Assembly: GCA_900074745.1 (NCBI GenBank)
Contig: LT598462.1
Coordinates: 620,001-684,000 of the forward strand
Direction: 5' to 3'
DNA: 64,000 nucleotides
Origin: Lachancea mirantina
Taxonomy: Eukaryota; Ascomycota; Saccharomycetes; Saccharomycetales; Saccharomycetaceae
Below are positions 17,937-28,802 of the stretch, in pieces. The notes below the pieces were generated by a model. The model ran no database searches. It was not told the origin of the DNA and saw nothing but the letters and a program-made list of their open reading frames with translations. Each line of letters begins with the position of its first letter. Within the stretch, counting starts at the first letter, position 1. The position numbers and the translations under genes are program-made.

Positions 17937-20144
17937 ATGCCTGAAAAGATCCATGTGAGCGCCAAGGGCGCGTTCTTGGATCCAGACGGTAACGAAATTG
18001 TGTTGAGAGGAGTAAATTTTGACTCTTCCGCAAAAAATCCAGTGAAACCGACTTCTACAAGCCATTCCCCCTTGACTTCTGGGTTTTACGATGATGCTAG
18101 TGAGGTCAGCTATGAGGACAATTTGACCAAGATTGAGGAGTTGGCTGTGCATTTAGTGCGACTCAAGAGTTTAGGTTATAACTGTATTCGGTTCCCGCTC
18201 ACGTGGGAGGCCCTGGAGCACGAGGGTCCTCAGGTTTACGATTTCGGGTATATGGACTATTTGATCGAGGTTTTCCGCCAAATTCAGGAAGTTGGTGGCA
18301 TTTACGTGTATTTGGATCCGCACCAGGATGTGTGGTCCAGGTTTACCGGCGGGTCCGGTGCACCGCTTTGGTCTTTACACTGTGCTGGGCTTGAACCTAA
18401 CCGGTTTGCGAGTACAGAGGCTGCGATTTTACACAATTTCTACATCGATCCAGCGACTGGCGAAGAACGTGAACCGTACCCCAAAATGTTATGGCCTACC
18501 AACTACAACAGGCTCGCTGCACAGACGATGTTCACGCTTTTTTTCGGTGGTAAACAGATCGCTCCAAAATGCGTTGTGAATGGGCAAAACATCCAAGATT
18601 ACTTGCAAGACCGGTTTATCGAAGCGATTTTGACTTTTTACGCGCGTTTGATCAAGAAGGCACCGGAACTTGTCGAAAAGAATTGTGTCATAGGACTTGA
18701 AACTATCAACGAGCCCAGTTGTGGGTATTTTTGCGACCCAGATCTCTCTCAGATCCCCAAGAGCCGGAAGCTAAAGCGTGGAACTACTCCTTCAGGATTT
18801 CAATCCTTTATGTTGGGCGAAGGAATTGCAACGGAAGTGCCCACTTATGAAATATCCATTTTTGGGCCTCGCAAGACTGGGACAAAACTCATCGATCCCC
18901 AGGGCGAATCAGCTTGGCTTTCCAAGGAAGAACGCAACCAGATTGATAAAGTCCACGGCTGGATCAGGTCTGACGAATGGGAAGCGGGTAAATGCATTTG
19001 GCGGCTGCATGGAGTGTGGGAATTTTCGCAGGACGGCAACCCGAGAATGCTCAAACCGGACTATTTTTATCACATCAATGGTGAAAGCACTGAATTCACT
19101 ATTCGAGAATTCACTAACACCCTCTTCGTCGATTTTTATGCTAAATATCGTGCGGGTGTGAGGAAGATTTGCCAGGAGTCCCTAATATTTCTGCAACCTC
19201 CTACACTGCAAGAACCACCCAAATTGAAAGACTCAGAATTAATTGATAAGCGTACAGTTTATGCTTGTCACTTTTATGATGGTATGTCACTAATGTTCAA
19301 AACTTGGAATCGCTATTACAATGTCGACACTTTAGGGATCATGAGAGGCAAGTACAAAAACCCAGTATTCAGTATTGTGTTTGGCGAAAACAATATCAAG
19401 AAGTGCTTTCGCCGCCAGTTATACGAAATGGCCGTAGAGGGAAAAGAATTTCTTGGCCAAGGGGTACCGGTTTTTTTCACTGAAATCGGCATGCCTTTCG
19501 ACATGGATAACAAAAGCGCGTATAAAGACGGAGTTTATTCATCTCAGTCGAGCGCTCTGGACGCGCTTGGCTTTGCCTTGGAGGGAAACAACCTATCCTT
19601 CTCATTGTGGTGCTATTGCCATCAAAACAACCATAAGTGGGGTGACGTATGGAATAATGAGGATTTTTCGATTTGGTCACAAGATGACGCTGATAGACCC
19701 CTAAAATCACGTCCTACAGTTGATAGCAGTTATAAAATGCCAAACAGCAACGATGCAAACAGTTCAGAGATGGACTTTAGCGGATTCAGAGCACTGGATG
19801 CGATAATGCGGCCTTTCCCTGTCAAAATTCACGGCCAATTTCTCGAAGCCGAATTCGATCTTACCAAGGCTGTTTACGCCTTGCATATCCATGGAAAGGC
19901 GAATAGTGGGATGGAAAATGGCTCAGTTGAAACATTCTCCTTAATATGCCTCCCACAGTGCCATTTTCCCATGAAATCAGTGACGGTTAAGTCGTCATCG
20001 GGCCGGTTTTCTTATGATACCGAAACACAGCTTTTGAAATGGTATCACGATCCAGGTCGACAGGAGATTGTTATTGAGAAGGTCCAGACAAACGACGAGG
20101 ATTTTGCAGAACCAGGAGGCTCTGATGATTGTAAAATTACATAA
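17937..20144 (+). CDS. EGH1: Steryl-beta-glucosidase Egh1
   Basis: Glycoside hydrolase family 5 enzyme that hydrolyses ergosteryl-beta-glucoside. The start is the ATG at 17937 (MPEKIHVSAKGAFLD), matching the S. cerevisiae YIR007W start and giving 735 aa (764 there). The frame is open further upstream, but that part crosses the tRNA-Glu gene and starts at a GTG, so it is not used. The GH5 motifs are visible: LRGVNFD, DPHQDVWSRFTGGSGAPLW, the acid/base Glu about 259 in GLETINEPSCGY, and the nucleophile Glu about 516 in VFFTEIGMPFD. LSFSLWCYCHQNN and FRALDAIMRPFP in the C-terminal part are also conserved with YIR007W. It converges on PRI1 with 57 bp between the stops, as YIR007W/YIR008C do. Confidence 0.95.
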   Translation: MPEKIHVSAKGAFLDPDGNEIVLRGVNFDSSAKNPVKPTSTSHSPLTSGFYDDASEVSYEDNLTKIEELAVHLVRLKSLGYNCIRFPLTWEALEHEGPQVYDFGYMDYLIEVFRQIQEVGGIYVYLDPHQDVWSRFTGGSGAPLWSLHCAGLEPNRFASTEAAILHNFYIDPATGEEREPYPKMLWPTNYNRLAAQTMFTLFFGGKQIAPKCVVNGQNIQDYLQDRFIEAILTFYARLIKKAPELVEKNCVIGLETINEPSCGYFCDPDLSQIPKSRKLKRGTTPSGFQSFMLGEGIATEVPTYEISIFGPRKTGTKLIDPQGESAWLSKEERNQIDKVHGWIRSDEWEAGKCIWRLHGVWEFSQDGNPRMLKPDYFYHINGESTEFTIREFTNTLFVDFYAKYRAGVRKICQESLIFLQPPTLQEPPKLKDSELIDKRTVYACHFYDGMSLMFKTWNRYYNVDTLGIMRGKYKNPVFSIVFGENNIKKCFRRQLYEMAVEGKEFLGQGVPVFFTEIGMPFDMDNKSAYKDGVYSSQSSALDALGFALEGNNLSFSLWCYCHQNNHKWGDVWNNEDFSIWSQDDADRPLKSRPTVDSSYKMPNSNDANSSEMDFSGFRALDAIMRPFPVKIHGQFLEAEFDLTKAVYALHIHGKANSGMENGSVETFSLICLPQCHFPMKSVTVKSSSGRFSYDTETQLLKWYHDPGRQEIVIEKVQTNDEDFAEPGGSDDCKIT

Positions 20145-20201
20145 CTGGTGCTGTATAGATGCAAATTGTTAAAAATGTCGTGTGCGCGGAGCGCGTAGTA
20201 A

Positions 20202-21524
20202 CTAAAATTCGAGATCTTGGTCGTCCTCACGGTTCCTCTTCTTCGAGAAAATCTCCTTTTTCATGAGTGCATTAACAAACGTAGAGAACTGCTTCAAATA
20301 GGGCTCTAAAGAGGTCGCTTCGACGTTGTTGCCGTTCGCTTCCATTTCTTGCTCCAGAACAAACAGTTTCGGAGCATCTGAAGGCTTGAAACCTTCTGTA
20401 ATCGGTACACAAACATTGCCCGTAGCAGGATGTATGCAAAAAGGCGCCTTCAGTAAGTGGATAGTCTGTTTCGTGACTTCTACATCTAATTTTGGGTACA
20501 GCGTTGCCATCACAAGGTCCTCTTTACATTCTCGTAGTCTGATAAAGAAGTCCTGTTTTTTAAGAGACGACGTATGCTTGATTTGAGACGCCACTACATC
20601 TATGTCGTTCCATTTATCCTCGCTTGACCTACCAGGATCAGATTTCCAGTGCTTTTTCAAAAGTTCGATTAACTGCTTGTCGTGAAATCCTGAGAGTAGA
20701 GACTGAGCCGCAGTCTCGTCGTTTTGCCAAGGATCCTGCTCTCTCAAGATGACGTCAACGAAAAAGGGCTTCAAAAGCTCTAAAGATCGAGCCAGATGCG
20801 GATGGTAAGGCCGCTTCAAGTTCAACCTTTTGTCTGCGTTTCGCTGCCTCAAAACGTTCATATAATCTAGTAACTGTCTGCGCTGGAAATCGTTCAAAAC
20901 ACGGGCACGCACATCACTGACCCAACAATGAGCACCTCTTCTTCCGGAAAAAACCCATATGAAATCTTCAAACCCGAAATCCTCTACAAGGGCCACGTTG
21001 ATGATACGCATGGCCACAGAGATAAATTTCCAGCATCTGGAACACACGTTTGCGCCCGAACAACACGTCCGGTACGCGTCGTAGTCATCCATATCAATAT
21101 CAAAGACGATCTCTTTTTCAAGCGGTTTCATCTCAGTCTTTAAAATGGAGTCTCTGTCCTTCGGAGGCTTGTTGTAGACGGCACCGATTTCAAACCGGTC
21201 CGGGTTGGCACGCTGGATTTGGGTCTTAAACTCTTGTGCGGTCGCATAAGAATTGTATCGCTTATACGCACCGGACCGGAACGCCATTGCGAGTTCGCGA
21301 TGACTCATATCGCGACCAGGTTTGGGCGAATGGTTGAGCCATTGGAACACGGTTTTGAAAGGGTACAAGTATTGGTAGTAATACTGCATATCTGACGCAC
21401 TGGGACCGCTACTGCTCTGTAAACTCGCCGGAACAGGCGTCTCCGTAGGTGAGCTGTCCGTTGCGCACGATACCGGCTCTGATCGCATCATCGTTGAACC
21501 ATCTGAGTCCATCACTGCGGGCAT
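20202..21524 (-). CDS. PRI1: DNA primase small (catalytic) subunit Pri1
   Basis: Catalytic subunit of the DNA polymerase alpha-primase complex, which makes RNA primers in the nucleus. The 440-aa protein (S. cerevisiae 409) has a poorly conserved 45-residue N-terminal extension, then the family core from MQYYYQYLYPFKTVF. The metal-binding active site is FDIDMDDYDAYRTCC (D142 and D144), followed by a zinc motif (C154/C155, C161, C164 in CCSGANVCSRCWKF). VFSGRRGAHCWVSD, KRPYHPHLARSLELLKPFFV and HLLKAPFCIHPATGNVCVP are nearly identical to Pri1. The first ATG (21524) is used; an ATG at residue 46 is closer to the S. cerevisiae start. An ACGCGT box lies upstream. Confidence 0.96.
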   Translation of the reverse strand: MPAVMDSDGSTMMRSEPVSCATDSSPTETPVPASLQSSSGPSASDMQYYYQYLYPFKTVFQWLNHSPKPGRDMSHRELAMAFRSGAYKRYNSYATAQEFKTQIQRANPDRFEIGAVYNKPPKDRDSILKTEMKPLEKEIVFDIDMDDYDAYRTCCSGANVCSRCWKFISVAMRIINVALVEDFGFEDFIWVFSGRRGAHCWVSDVRARVLNDFQRRQLLDYMNVLRQRNADKRLNLKRPYHPHLARSLELLKPFFVDVILREQDPWQNDETAAQSLLSGFHDKQLIELLKKHWKSDPGRSSEDKWNDIDVVASQIKHTSSLKKQDFFIRLRECKEDLVMATLYPKLDVEVTKQTIHLLKAPFCIHPATGNVCVPITEGFKPSDAPKLFVLEQEMEANGNNVEATSLEPYLKQFSTFVNALMKKEIFSKKRNREDDQDLEF

Positions 21525-21706
21525 GATACCTTAGGTCACAATACGCAAAGAAACACTCCGGCAAACTCGAAGAAAACTGTGAATACTGCAATTATGCGTA
21601 AACCACTCTCAACAACGCGGCTTGTATACAGAAACAACGTCAAAAATTGGACTTTAAGCGATGCTATGGCTCTCTCACCTAAACCCACGACACGTAAACT
21701 TGAAAA

Positions 21707-21712
21707 ACGCGT
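21707..21712. promoter_or_regulatory. MCB (MluI cell-cycle) box upstream of PRI1
   Basis: Palindromic ACGCGT, 183 bp upstream of the PRI1 ATG. MBF (Mbp1-Swi6) drives G1/S expression of DNA replication genes including PRI1 in S. cerevisiae through this motif. Function here is inferred. Confidence 0.6.
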
Positions 21713-21940
21713 AAATTTAATATTTGATACGTGTATAGTGATATACTTCTCAAGCACCAATATCGGATACTCGGCGAATACTCAACCCGTACAAAGCGAG
21801 TAAATGTAATTACACGCGAATACTCATTTAATACTCACTACGTTGAGAGCGATCTTTAGGTCACTTGTAATCATGTTTCACGAACGTATTCATGTCCCTT
21901 CATTTTCCAACACCTTAACAAACTTGAGGAAGCGCCATAA

Positions 21941-21949
21941 GGTGGCAAA
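21941..21949 (+). promoter_or_regulatory. PACE element (Rpn4 site) upstream of PRE1
   Basis: Exact GGTGGCAAA on the coding strand, 78 bp before the PRE1 ATG. Confidence 0.85.
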
Positions 21950-22026
21950 CTGGTGAAGGTTAAAAGCACCGAGCAAATACAAGCACATCGGTTAGAAACC
22001 TGGTTTAAAGGCCATAATAGCACGCA

Positions 22027-22614
22027 ATGGATATTGTTCTAGGTATTAGAGTGAAAGATTCCGTGATTTTGGCCACTTCTAAGGCTGTTACGAGGGGTAT
22101 TTCGGTGTTGAAATCGACCGATGACAAAACACGGGTTTTGTCGGAACATTCGTTACTGGCGTTCAGCGGTGAAGCTGGTGACACGGTGCAGTTCGCAGAA
22201 TACATCCAAGTGAACATGCAATTGTATTCGATTCGAGAGAATTACGAACTTTCGCCATACGCGACAGCGAGTTTCGTGAGACAGGAGTTAGCCAAATCGA
22301 TCAGGTCTCGGAAACCGTTCCAGGTGAACGTATTACTGGGTGGGTTTGACGCCAAAAAGGGAGAGCCCGGATTATACCAGATCGATTATTTGGGCACACA
22401 AGCGGAACTGCCGTACGCGGCGCACGGTTACTCTGGCTTCTACACATTTTCGCTACTGGACCGTCACTACCGGCCCGACATGACAACGCAAGAGGGTCTT
22501 GAGTTGCTTCGCATGTGTGTTGACGAATTGGAACGCAGAATGCCCATCGATTTCAAGGGCGTGCTCGTCAAAATCGTCGACAAAGACGGTGTCCGCGAGG
22601 AACCCAATTTTTAA
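22027..22614 (+). CDS. PRE1: 20S proteasome subunit beta-4
   Basis: Non-catalytic beta-ring subunit of the 20S proteasome. The 195-aa product (S. cerevisiae 198) starts MDIVLGIRVKDSVILATSK without a propeptide and lacks the N-terminal catalytic threonine, as expected for beta-4. Conserved with Pre1: GEAGDTVQFAEYIQVN, LSPYATASFVRQELAKSIRSR, YQIDYLGTQAELPYAAHGY, HYRPDMTTQEGL and DFKGVLVKIVDKDG. It begins the run PRE1-PRP22-HEM14 that matches S. cerevisiae YER012W-YER014W. An exact PACE precedes it. Confidence 0.97.
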   Translation: MDIVLGIRVKDSVILATSKAVTRGISVLKSTDDKTRVLSEHSLLAFSGEAGDTVQFAEYIQVNMQLYSIRENYELSPYATASFVRQELAKSIRSRKPFQVNVLLGGFDAKKGEPGLYQIDYLGTQAELPYAAHGYSGFYTFSLLDRHYRPDMTTQEGLELLRMCVDELERRMPIDFKGVLVKIVDKDGVREEPNF

Positions 22615-22837
22615 AGCACGGGAGAGTAGAATGAGGAAAGAGAGCACTGTATATTTACCTACAAATCTATAAATTTGGTTCGCTAGGCGTTGGATGGATC
22701 GCAGAATGGGGCATGTGATCGTTTTTCACATCACGTGATCTCGTCACAGATCACTACTCAAGACAAAATCTGAGAATTGAGCATCCCATCGCTTGCTCGG
22801 GCAGCTCCGGGTGAACAGACAAGCCGTCAGCTCTTAC

Positions 22838-25800
22838 ATGGAATCGCTTAGAGATGCTATTTCAAGGCTGGTCGGTGTGGAAGATGATGCCGTGTGTGAT
22901 TTTATTCTTGAAATGAATGCCAAGAGCGCTGACAGACGCAGTTTCGAAGACCAAGTTATAGCCCTTGATGTGGGCATCGATCGCGATTGCGCTGTCAAAA
23001 TCAGTCAGGAGATTGCCAAACACAATAGGAATTGTGGGAGAACCTCTAGAAACAGTAAAATTGCCATTTCAAAGATTTTAAAGGATTCAGTTGGTATTTC
23101 AGACGAAGTAGTGGCAGATTTTGTTCTCGATACATGCGATTCCTGTGACACGTTCAAGGACTTTAGCCAAAAGATGCAGGCGCTTGATACTGGACTGTCG
23201 CACGATGTGTTACGCAACATGTATCTCAGTGTGAAGATTCAGAAGGAGCCACAACGGAGACATAATGCTAATACGGACGTTTTAAGTATGCCCAACGGCA
23301 ACGTAAATTGGGATCTGAGATCCGCCGAGGGGCTTCGTGATAGCCCTACAACTGCAGCAGGATCAAAAGCATTTACTCACGATTCTTCAAAGCTTAGGCC
23401 TGTGGTTATCGGCGACATTTACGCGGCTGTCGTTACAAGGATCGTACCGTTTGGGTGCTTTGTACGTCTCTTGGATGCCAGAGGCCCCAAGACGGAGGGT
23501 CTTGTTCATATCTCCGAGCTTTCACACGCTAGGGTTGAAGACGTATCGGATGTTGTATGCGTAGGGCAACGTGTCCAGGTCCAGGTCATACGCATTCAGG
23601 CCAGAAACAAGATTTCAATGAGCTTAAAGAATATAAACCAGAGGTCTGGTATATACGAGCCGCCACCTGCGCGTGGTAGACCAATGGCCTTGGCTCGACC
23701 AGCGAATGCTCCCAGGCGGAAATTAACCTCCCCTGAAAGGTGGGAAATTCGCCAATTGGTCGCAAGCGGAGCCGCATCGATAGACGACTACCCTGAACTG
23801 CAAGAAGCTACAGAAGCTATAAATGAGGTTGCGCAGCGGCGACCCCTGGAGACCGGTGAGGATGATCTTGACGTTGAGCTGAACAGTGAGGACAAGCCAA
23901 AATTCTTAGAAAATCGGCATGATCAAGCCAAACAGAACGAAATGCCTAAGATTGATAAGCTGCCCGCGGGTTCACTTGCACGCATGGCCGCACATGGATC
24001 AGAAACCATGAAAATGCACCGTGAGGACAAAGTTAAGCTGAAAAAAAATCTTGAGCGTGAAGAGCGCGATGCCCACATGGCTGATGATCCTGCTAATAAG
24101 AGGGAACTAGATTTTGAGACTAAACAGAATGTGTTGACCGCGTGGGAAAGGTCTCGCAAGAGAGAGCATATATCTTATGGGAAGCGGACAAATATGACCA
24201 TCAAGGAGCAAAGAGAATCTCTACCGGTATTCAAAATGCGTGAGGAGCTCGTAAAAGCTGTTAGGGAAAATCAGTTCCTCGTCATAGTAGGTGAGACTGG
24301 TTCAGGTAAGACAACTCAGATCACACAGTATTTGGATGAAGAAGGCTTCGCAGCGAATGGGGTGATCGGTTGCACACAGCCGCGGAGAGTCGCAGCGATA
24401 TCTGTTGCAAAAAGAGTCTCTGACGAAATGGGGTGTCGAGTTGGTGAGGAAGTTGGTTATACAATTCGTTTTGAAGACGTCACTTCTCCAAAAACCCGCG
24501 TTAAATACATGACGGACGGTATGTTGCAACGGGAAGCCCTGATCGATACGGTAATGCAGAAGTACTCAGTAATTATGCTTGATGAGGCCCATGAACGTAC
24601 AGTGGCTACTGACGTATTGTTCGCACTTCTTAAGAAAGCGGCCCTGCAACGACCTGATCTAAAGGTGATAATCACTTCGGCGACGTTAGACGCAGAAAAG
24701 TTTTCGGCATATTTCATGGACTGTCCTATTATGAAAATTCCGGGCAAGACTTTCCCTGTCGAAGTCTTGTATTCGCAAGCTCCACAAATGGACTACATAG
24801 AGAGCGCGCTTGATACAGTCATGGGGATTCATATAAACGAGGGAGAGGGTGACATTCTGGTCTTTTTAACTGGTCAAGAGGAAATTGACACTTGCTGCGA
24901 AGTTCTTTACGAAAAGGTTCAAGCGCTGGGAGAGAGCATTCAGCAGTTACTCATTTTGCCAGTCTATTCTGCTTTGCCCAGCGAGGTTCAATCTAAGATA
25001 TTTGAACCTACGCCCAAGGGAACCCGCAAAGTTATATTTGCGACCAACATTGCGGAGACTTCCATTACCATTGACGGAATCTATTACGTCGTGGATCCTG
25101 GTTTTTCCAAGATCAATACCTACAACCCAAGAATCGGCATGGAACAATTATTAGTGAGTCCGATCTCGCGTGCCCAGGCAGATCAGCGCAAAGGTAGAGC
25201 CGGAAGAACTGGTCCCGGGAAATGTTTCAGACTTTACACTGAGGCTGCGTATCGTGACGAGATGGCGGCCAATACGACACCAGAAATTCAAAGACAAAAC
25301 TTGTCAAACACGATTTTGATGTTGAAAGCCATGGGTATCAATGATCTCTTGAGTTTTGAGTTTATGGATCCACCTCCTAGGGCGTCTATGTTATCTGCGC
25401 TCGAGGACTTGTACCATTTACAAGCCATCGACGATACTGGAAATTTGACCAAAGTTGGCAAGCAAATGACGCTGTTTCCGATGGAGCCCGGCCTGTCCAA
25501 ATCCCTCCTTACCGCGGTGGAGAATGCTTGCGCCGAAGATATGGCCACTATCATATCGATGCTTTCGGTGCAAAGCATTTTTTACCGACCACGAGACAAA
25601 TCCCAAGACGCTGACAACAAAAAGATCCGGTTTAATCATCCGTTCGGCGACCATTTGACGTTGTTGAATGTGTTCAATCGTTGGAAAGAAAGCGGGTATT
25701 CTAAACAGTTTTGTGAAAACAATTATCTACATGAAAGACATTTGAAAAGGGCCAGAGACGTCAAGAACCAACTCTCTCAGATCTTGCGTAAACTAGGACT

Positions 25801-26209
25801 GTCACTTGCCACTTGTTATGGTGACATGGATCTTATACGCAAGACTTTGGTGGCCGGGTTTTTCAAAAACGCAGCCAAGCGAGACTCTTCAGAGGGTTAT
25901 AAGACCATATCTGACCAAACCTCGGTCGCCATACATCCTTCCAGCTCGCTTTTCGGCAAAGAGCACGAGTACGTGATATACAACAATCTGATACTCACAT
26001 CACGCGAGTACATGTCCCAAGTGACCGCTATCGACCCGCATTGGCTCATCGAAAGTGCTCCGCATTACTACAAAACTGGAGACGGTGGGAATTCTCGGAA
26101 AAAGGCCAAAATTATACCATTGCATAACCAGTTCTCGCGAGACCAGAATTCATGGAGATTGAGTTCGCTACGCCAGAGCAAAGAGAAGGCTCTTGGCATC
26201 AAAAGATAG
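22838..26209 (+). CDS. PRP22: DEAH-box splicing helicase Prp22
   Basis: ATP-dependent RNA helicase that releases spliced mRNA from the spliceosome. The start is the ATG at 22838 ([19 protein letters not shown]), which aligns with the S. cerevisiae start; the frame opens 15 codons earlier at a TTG. The protein has 1123 aa (1145 in S. cerevisiae). Domain order: two short N-terminal repeats of the kind ISKLIGxxDDxV...FVLD; an S1 RNA-binding domain at about 187-267 ([20 protein letters not shown]); the conserved [20 protein letters not shown]; helicase motif I GETGSGKT at 485-492; motif II DEAH at 582-585; SAT in [11 protein letters not shown]; motif [14 protein letters not shown]; then winged-helix, ratchet and OB domains ending [14 protein letters not shown]. 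It lies 223 bp downstream of PRE1. Confidence 0.97.
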   Translation: MESLRDAISRLVGVEDDAVCDFILEMNAKSADRRSFEDQVIALDVGIDRDCAVKISQEIAKHNRNCGRTSRNSKIAISKILKDSVGISDEVVADFVLDTCDSCDTFKDFSQKMQALDTGLSHDVLRNMYLSVKIQKEPQRRHNANTDVLSMPNGNVNWDLRSAEGLRDSPTTAAGSKAFTHDSSKLRPVVIGDIYAAVVTRIVPFGCFVRLLDARGPKTEGLVHISELSHARVEDVSDVVCVGQRVQVQVIRIQARNKISMSLKNINQRSGIYEPPPARGRPMALARPANAPRRKLTSPERWEIRQLVASGAASIDDYPELQEATEAINEVAQRRPLETGEDDLDVELNSEDKPKFLENRHDQAKQNEMPKIDKLPAGSLARMAAHGSETMKMHREDKVKLKKNLEREERDAHMADDPANKRELDFETKQNVLTAWERSRKREHISYGKRTNMTIKEQRESLPVFKMREELVKAVRENQFLVIVGETGSGKTTQITQYLDEEGFAANGVIGCTQPRRVAAISVAKRVSDEMGCRVGEEVGYTIRFEDVTSPKTRVKYMTDGMLQREALIDTVMQKYSVIMLDEAHERTVATDVLFALLKKAALQRPDLKVIITSATLDAEKFSAYFMDCPIMKIPGKTFPVEVLYSQAPQMDYIESALDTVMGIHINEGEGDILVFLTGQEEIDTCCEVLYEKVQALGESIQQLLILPVYSALPSEVQSKIFEPTPKGTRKVIFATNIAETSITIDGIYYVVDPGFSKINTYNPRIGMEQLLVSPISRAQADQRKGRAGRTGPGKCFRLYTEAAYRDEMAANTTPEIQRQNLSNTILMLKAMGINDLLSFEFMDPPPRASMLSALEDLYHLQAIDDTGNLTKVGKQMTLFPMEPGLSKSLLTAVENACAEDMATIISMLSVQSIFYRPRDKSQDADNKKIRFNHPFGDHLTLLNVFNRWKESGYSKQFCENNYLHERHLKRARDVKNQLSQILRKLGLSLATCYGDMDLIRKTLVAGFFKNAAKRDSSEGYKTISDQTSVAIHPSSSLFGKEHEYVIYNNLILTSREYMSQVTAIDPHWLIESAPHYYKTGDGGNSRKKAKIIPLHNQFSRDQNSWRLSSLRQSKEKALGIKR

Positions 26210-26362
26210 CCTTTGATGGTTCGTCAAGCTTGATGTCTCTTGTCAGGTGATCGTTTCGTACAGAGGGAACTCAAGTCATCGCTAGTATAAACGAAAACCT
26301 ATTAGAGATACCGTCCATGAAATGTTTAAAACGCGGGAAAGAGCCGATTGAGCCATTCAGAG

Positions 26363-27988
26363 ATGTTGATTCAACCACCTCATTTACCGCGGAATGCTAA
26401 TGTGGCGGTTGTTGGTGCTGGGATTGCAGGATTGAGTTTTTCCTATTTTTTGTCCAAGTTAAGACCAGATGTGAAATTAACCATTTTTGACGCTCAAAGC
26501 AAGACCGGTGGCTGGATCAATTCCTGTACGGTTCAGGATCGTGAACAGCGAAATGTTCTCGTGGAAAAAGGACCCAGAACTCTGAGAGGTGTTTCTGATG
26601 GAACTGTAATGATGATCGACACTTTGTATGCGTTAAACCAAGGCGATATTGTACAGTATATCGAATCCAAATCCGAGGCGAACCGGAAGTTTTTATTGGA
26701 TGCGAATAATGAGCTCGTGCAAGTACCGAATGGGGTTTTGACAATGTTGAAATTCTTGTTAAGTCCTGTTGGTAGAGGAGTTACTAGTGGCATGCTTGGC
26801 GAAGCGTTTAGACGGGGTCCAATTCATCCTGGTCGCGATGAAAGTGCATTTGAAATGATAACGCGACGGTTTGGTACTGCAGCGGTGGCCAACAACATTT
26901 TCAGTGCCATTTTCCATGGCATTTACGCCGATGATATCCGGAAACTCAGCGCGCAGAGAACTTTGCGTGCCCTCGTGGAGATGGAAAAAGCGCATGGATC
27001 TTGGACCCGCGCGATGCTTGAACGGATGCGTGCAAATAAGAAGGCCAAGACCGAAGGATCAGGGGAGAAGAATGTTTTGAGCGAACCGTTGCTGGAATAT
27101 CAACACGCACTGGCGCGAGACAAGCGCGATTTGGAAAATTTAAAGACCCGACTCAGCCGGATACCGATGCTGGGACTTCAAAATGGGCTGGAAAGCTTGC
27201 CAAATGCTTTGCGCGACAGTTTGCGCACCAGCCCGAACGTCCGCTTTCTGATGGACAAGCACGTGTCACAGCTAGCAGTGGGTAACGCGGGCCAGCTCAA
27301 GCTTGCCACGGACGGCGAGGTTTTTCCCGAGGCATTCGACCATGTCAGGGTCACCAACACACCCACGGTTCTCGCACAAATGACATCGAAAGCTGACCTT
27401 AAGCAATTGCTGTCCGAAGTTCAATCCAATACCGTCATTCTCGTGAATTTTTACCTTCGCGGGAAGGACCTTTTGAAGTCGGTGCATTCCTTTGGCTACT
27501 TGGTGCCACAGTCTAACCGGAACGAGGAAAACCTGCTCGGGGTGATTTTCGATTCCGTCATCGAGCAGAACTACAAGAAACTTTCTACAAACGAGCCCGC
27601 TACGCGAAGTGTCTCAAATGGAAACCCCGAGGTCTATACAAAGCTCACCGCTATGCTGGGCGGACACTGGCTCAATGGGCTCGGCGAACACAACGTCCCG
27701 TCAGATTCCGTCGTAAAAAAGGCTGTGAAGACGGTGCTCTCGAACCACCTACACATACAAAAGCAAGATTTGGATAAGGGTCTGTGGCAAGTAACCGTTG
27801 CAAAAGAGTGCCTGCCGCAGTTTCACGTGGGCTACGACAAGTGGCTCGCGCATATCAAATCGAAACTTGCCGAATCTTACGGGCCAAACCTTTCGCTCGG
27901 CGGAATGGCGTTCAGCAAAGGACCTGGAGTACCAGACGTGTTCCAAGACGGGTTCCAGGATGCTCTGGCGCTTGGAAGTCACAACTAA
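26363..27988 (+). CDS. HEM14: Protoporphyrinogen oxidase
   Basis: Seventh enzyme of haem synthesis, oxidising protoporphyrinogen IX to protoporphyrin IX at the mitochondrial inner membrane with FAD. The start is the ATG at 26363 (MLIQPPHLPRNANVAVVG), giving 541 aa (S. cerevisiae 539); the open frame reaches back only to a TTG. The Rossmann dinucleotide motif GAGIAG is at about 18-23, followed by the acidic residue of TIFDAQSKTGGW. Further family regions are VEKGPRTLRG, IFHGIYADDIRKLSAQRTL and GLQNGLESLPNALRDSL. The end (LSLGGMAFSKGPGVPDVFQDG) is the FAD-contacting C-terminal segment. It follows PRP22 as in S. cerevisiae. Confidence 0.95.
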   Translation: MLIQPPHLPRNANVAVVGAGIAGLSFSYFLSKLRPDVKLTIFDAQSKTGGWINSCTVQDREQRNVLVEKGPRTLRGVSDGTVMMIDTLYALNQGDIVQYIESKSEANRKFLLDANNELVQVPNGVLTMLKFLLSPVGRGVTSGMLGEAFRRGPIHPGRDESAFEMITRRFGTAAVANNIFSAIFHGIYADDIRKLSAQRTLRALVEMEKAHGSWTRAMLERMRANKKAKTEGSGEKNVLSEPLLEYQHALARDKRDLENLKTRLSRIPMLGLQNGLESLPNALRDSLRTSPNVRFLMDKHVSQLAVGNAGQLKLATDGEVFPEAFDHVRVTNTPTVLAQMTSKADLKQLLSEVQSNTVILVNFYLRGKDLLKSVHSFGYLVPQSNRNEENLLGVIFDSVIEQNYKKLSTNEPATRSVSNGNPEVYTKLTAMLGGHWLNGLGEHNVPSDSVVKKAVKTVLSNHLHIQKQDLDKGLWQVTVAKECLPQFHVGYDKWLAHIKSKLAESYGPNLSLGGMAFSKGPGVPDVFQDGFQDALALGSHN

Positions 27989-28149
27989 AGAGGACGTAGT
28001 GTTGGGAGAAGTGGGTCACGTGACTGTATTTACCCATCCAATTTTTCACCAAGTCATCTCTGGAAAAGCCTATTTAAGTACCATATAGAAACTCGAAAAT
28101 ACCGAACATCGTCAGCTACCCATCAGAGATTGAGGCGCGCTGAGAGCCA

Positions 28150-28521
28150 ATGGCTGCATCCCAGAGGCGTACTAGAAACGCTGATGTAAGCACCGACCCG
28201 AAAACGGGGTCCAAAAAGCCCAAGCCTGGCACAAAAACCGCAGAGCCTGTTACGCCCAAGCGAACGCTGTATGTGAGTAATTTGAACGACAAGATAAAGA
28301 TCGCGACTCTGCGCGAAAACTTATACTTACTGTTTTCGACGTACGGGGAAGTGGTAAACGTTGCGATGTCGCCCAAGACGCGCGGTCAGGCGTTTGTGTT
28401 TCTGCAAAAACTTGACGAGGCGAACTTGGCGTTGATAACTTTGCAAGACGAGCCTTTCTTCGGCAAACCACTGCGCATTGCGTTCAGCAGACACGAAACT
28501 CGGTCCGTAGGTGAGGAATGA
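28150..28521 (+). CDS. MSL1: U2 snRNP protein Msl1 (U2B'')
   Basis: U2 snRNA-binding protein that acts with Lea1 (U2A'). In 123 aa there is one RRM (about 37-115) with RNP2 LYVSNL (40-45) and RNP1 RGQAFVFL (78-85), preceded by a basic N-terminus. The arrangement NLYLLFSTYGEVVNVAM and FFGKPLRIAFSRHET matches S. cerevisiae Msl1 (111 aa). In S. cerevisiae MSL1 (YIR009W) follows PRI1 (YIR008C); here it sits between HEM14 and FAA2, so YIR and YER genes interleave. A TCACGTGA octamer at 28016-28023 lies upstream. Confidence 0.93.
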   Translation: MAASQRRTRNADVSTDPKTGSKKPKPGTKTAEPVTPKRTLYVSNLNDKIKIATLRENLYLLFSTYGEVVNVAMSPKTRGQAFVFLQKLDEANLALITLQDEPFFGKPLRIAFSRHETRSVGEE

Positions 28522-28802
28522 CGGGGGAAGCGGTGGTGAGCTTCGAGAGCACGTGATTGTTTCGTAAGCGGTGCTCCTTGCAAATGAAACACGTGACTTT
28601 AAATTATCTTTCGTACGTAGCGACTTTGTGGGGAACAGATGACAGCGTCAGGCAGAGGGCATCATTGGGGCATCACTGGGAAAGGTCTCGAAACGAGATA
28701 TAAAAGGAGGAACTGAAAGTGAATCTCTTTGGAACGAGCGACTCTTGAAGTGGAATCCTTGAAAAGAAACCTTGAAGAGGAATCCTTTGAGATACCGATA
28801 AT

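Larger units (their letters stand above)
21525..22026. other. Divergent promoter region, PRI1 and PRE1
   Basis: About 500 bp between two divergent genes, with an MCB box on the PRI1 side (21707-21712) and an exact PACE on the PRE1 side (21941-21949). No further gene is seen. Confidence 0.6.
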
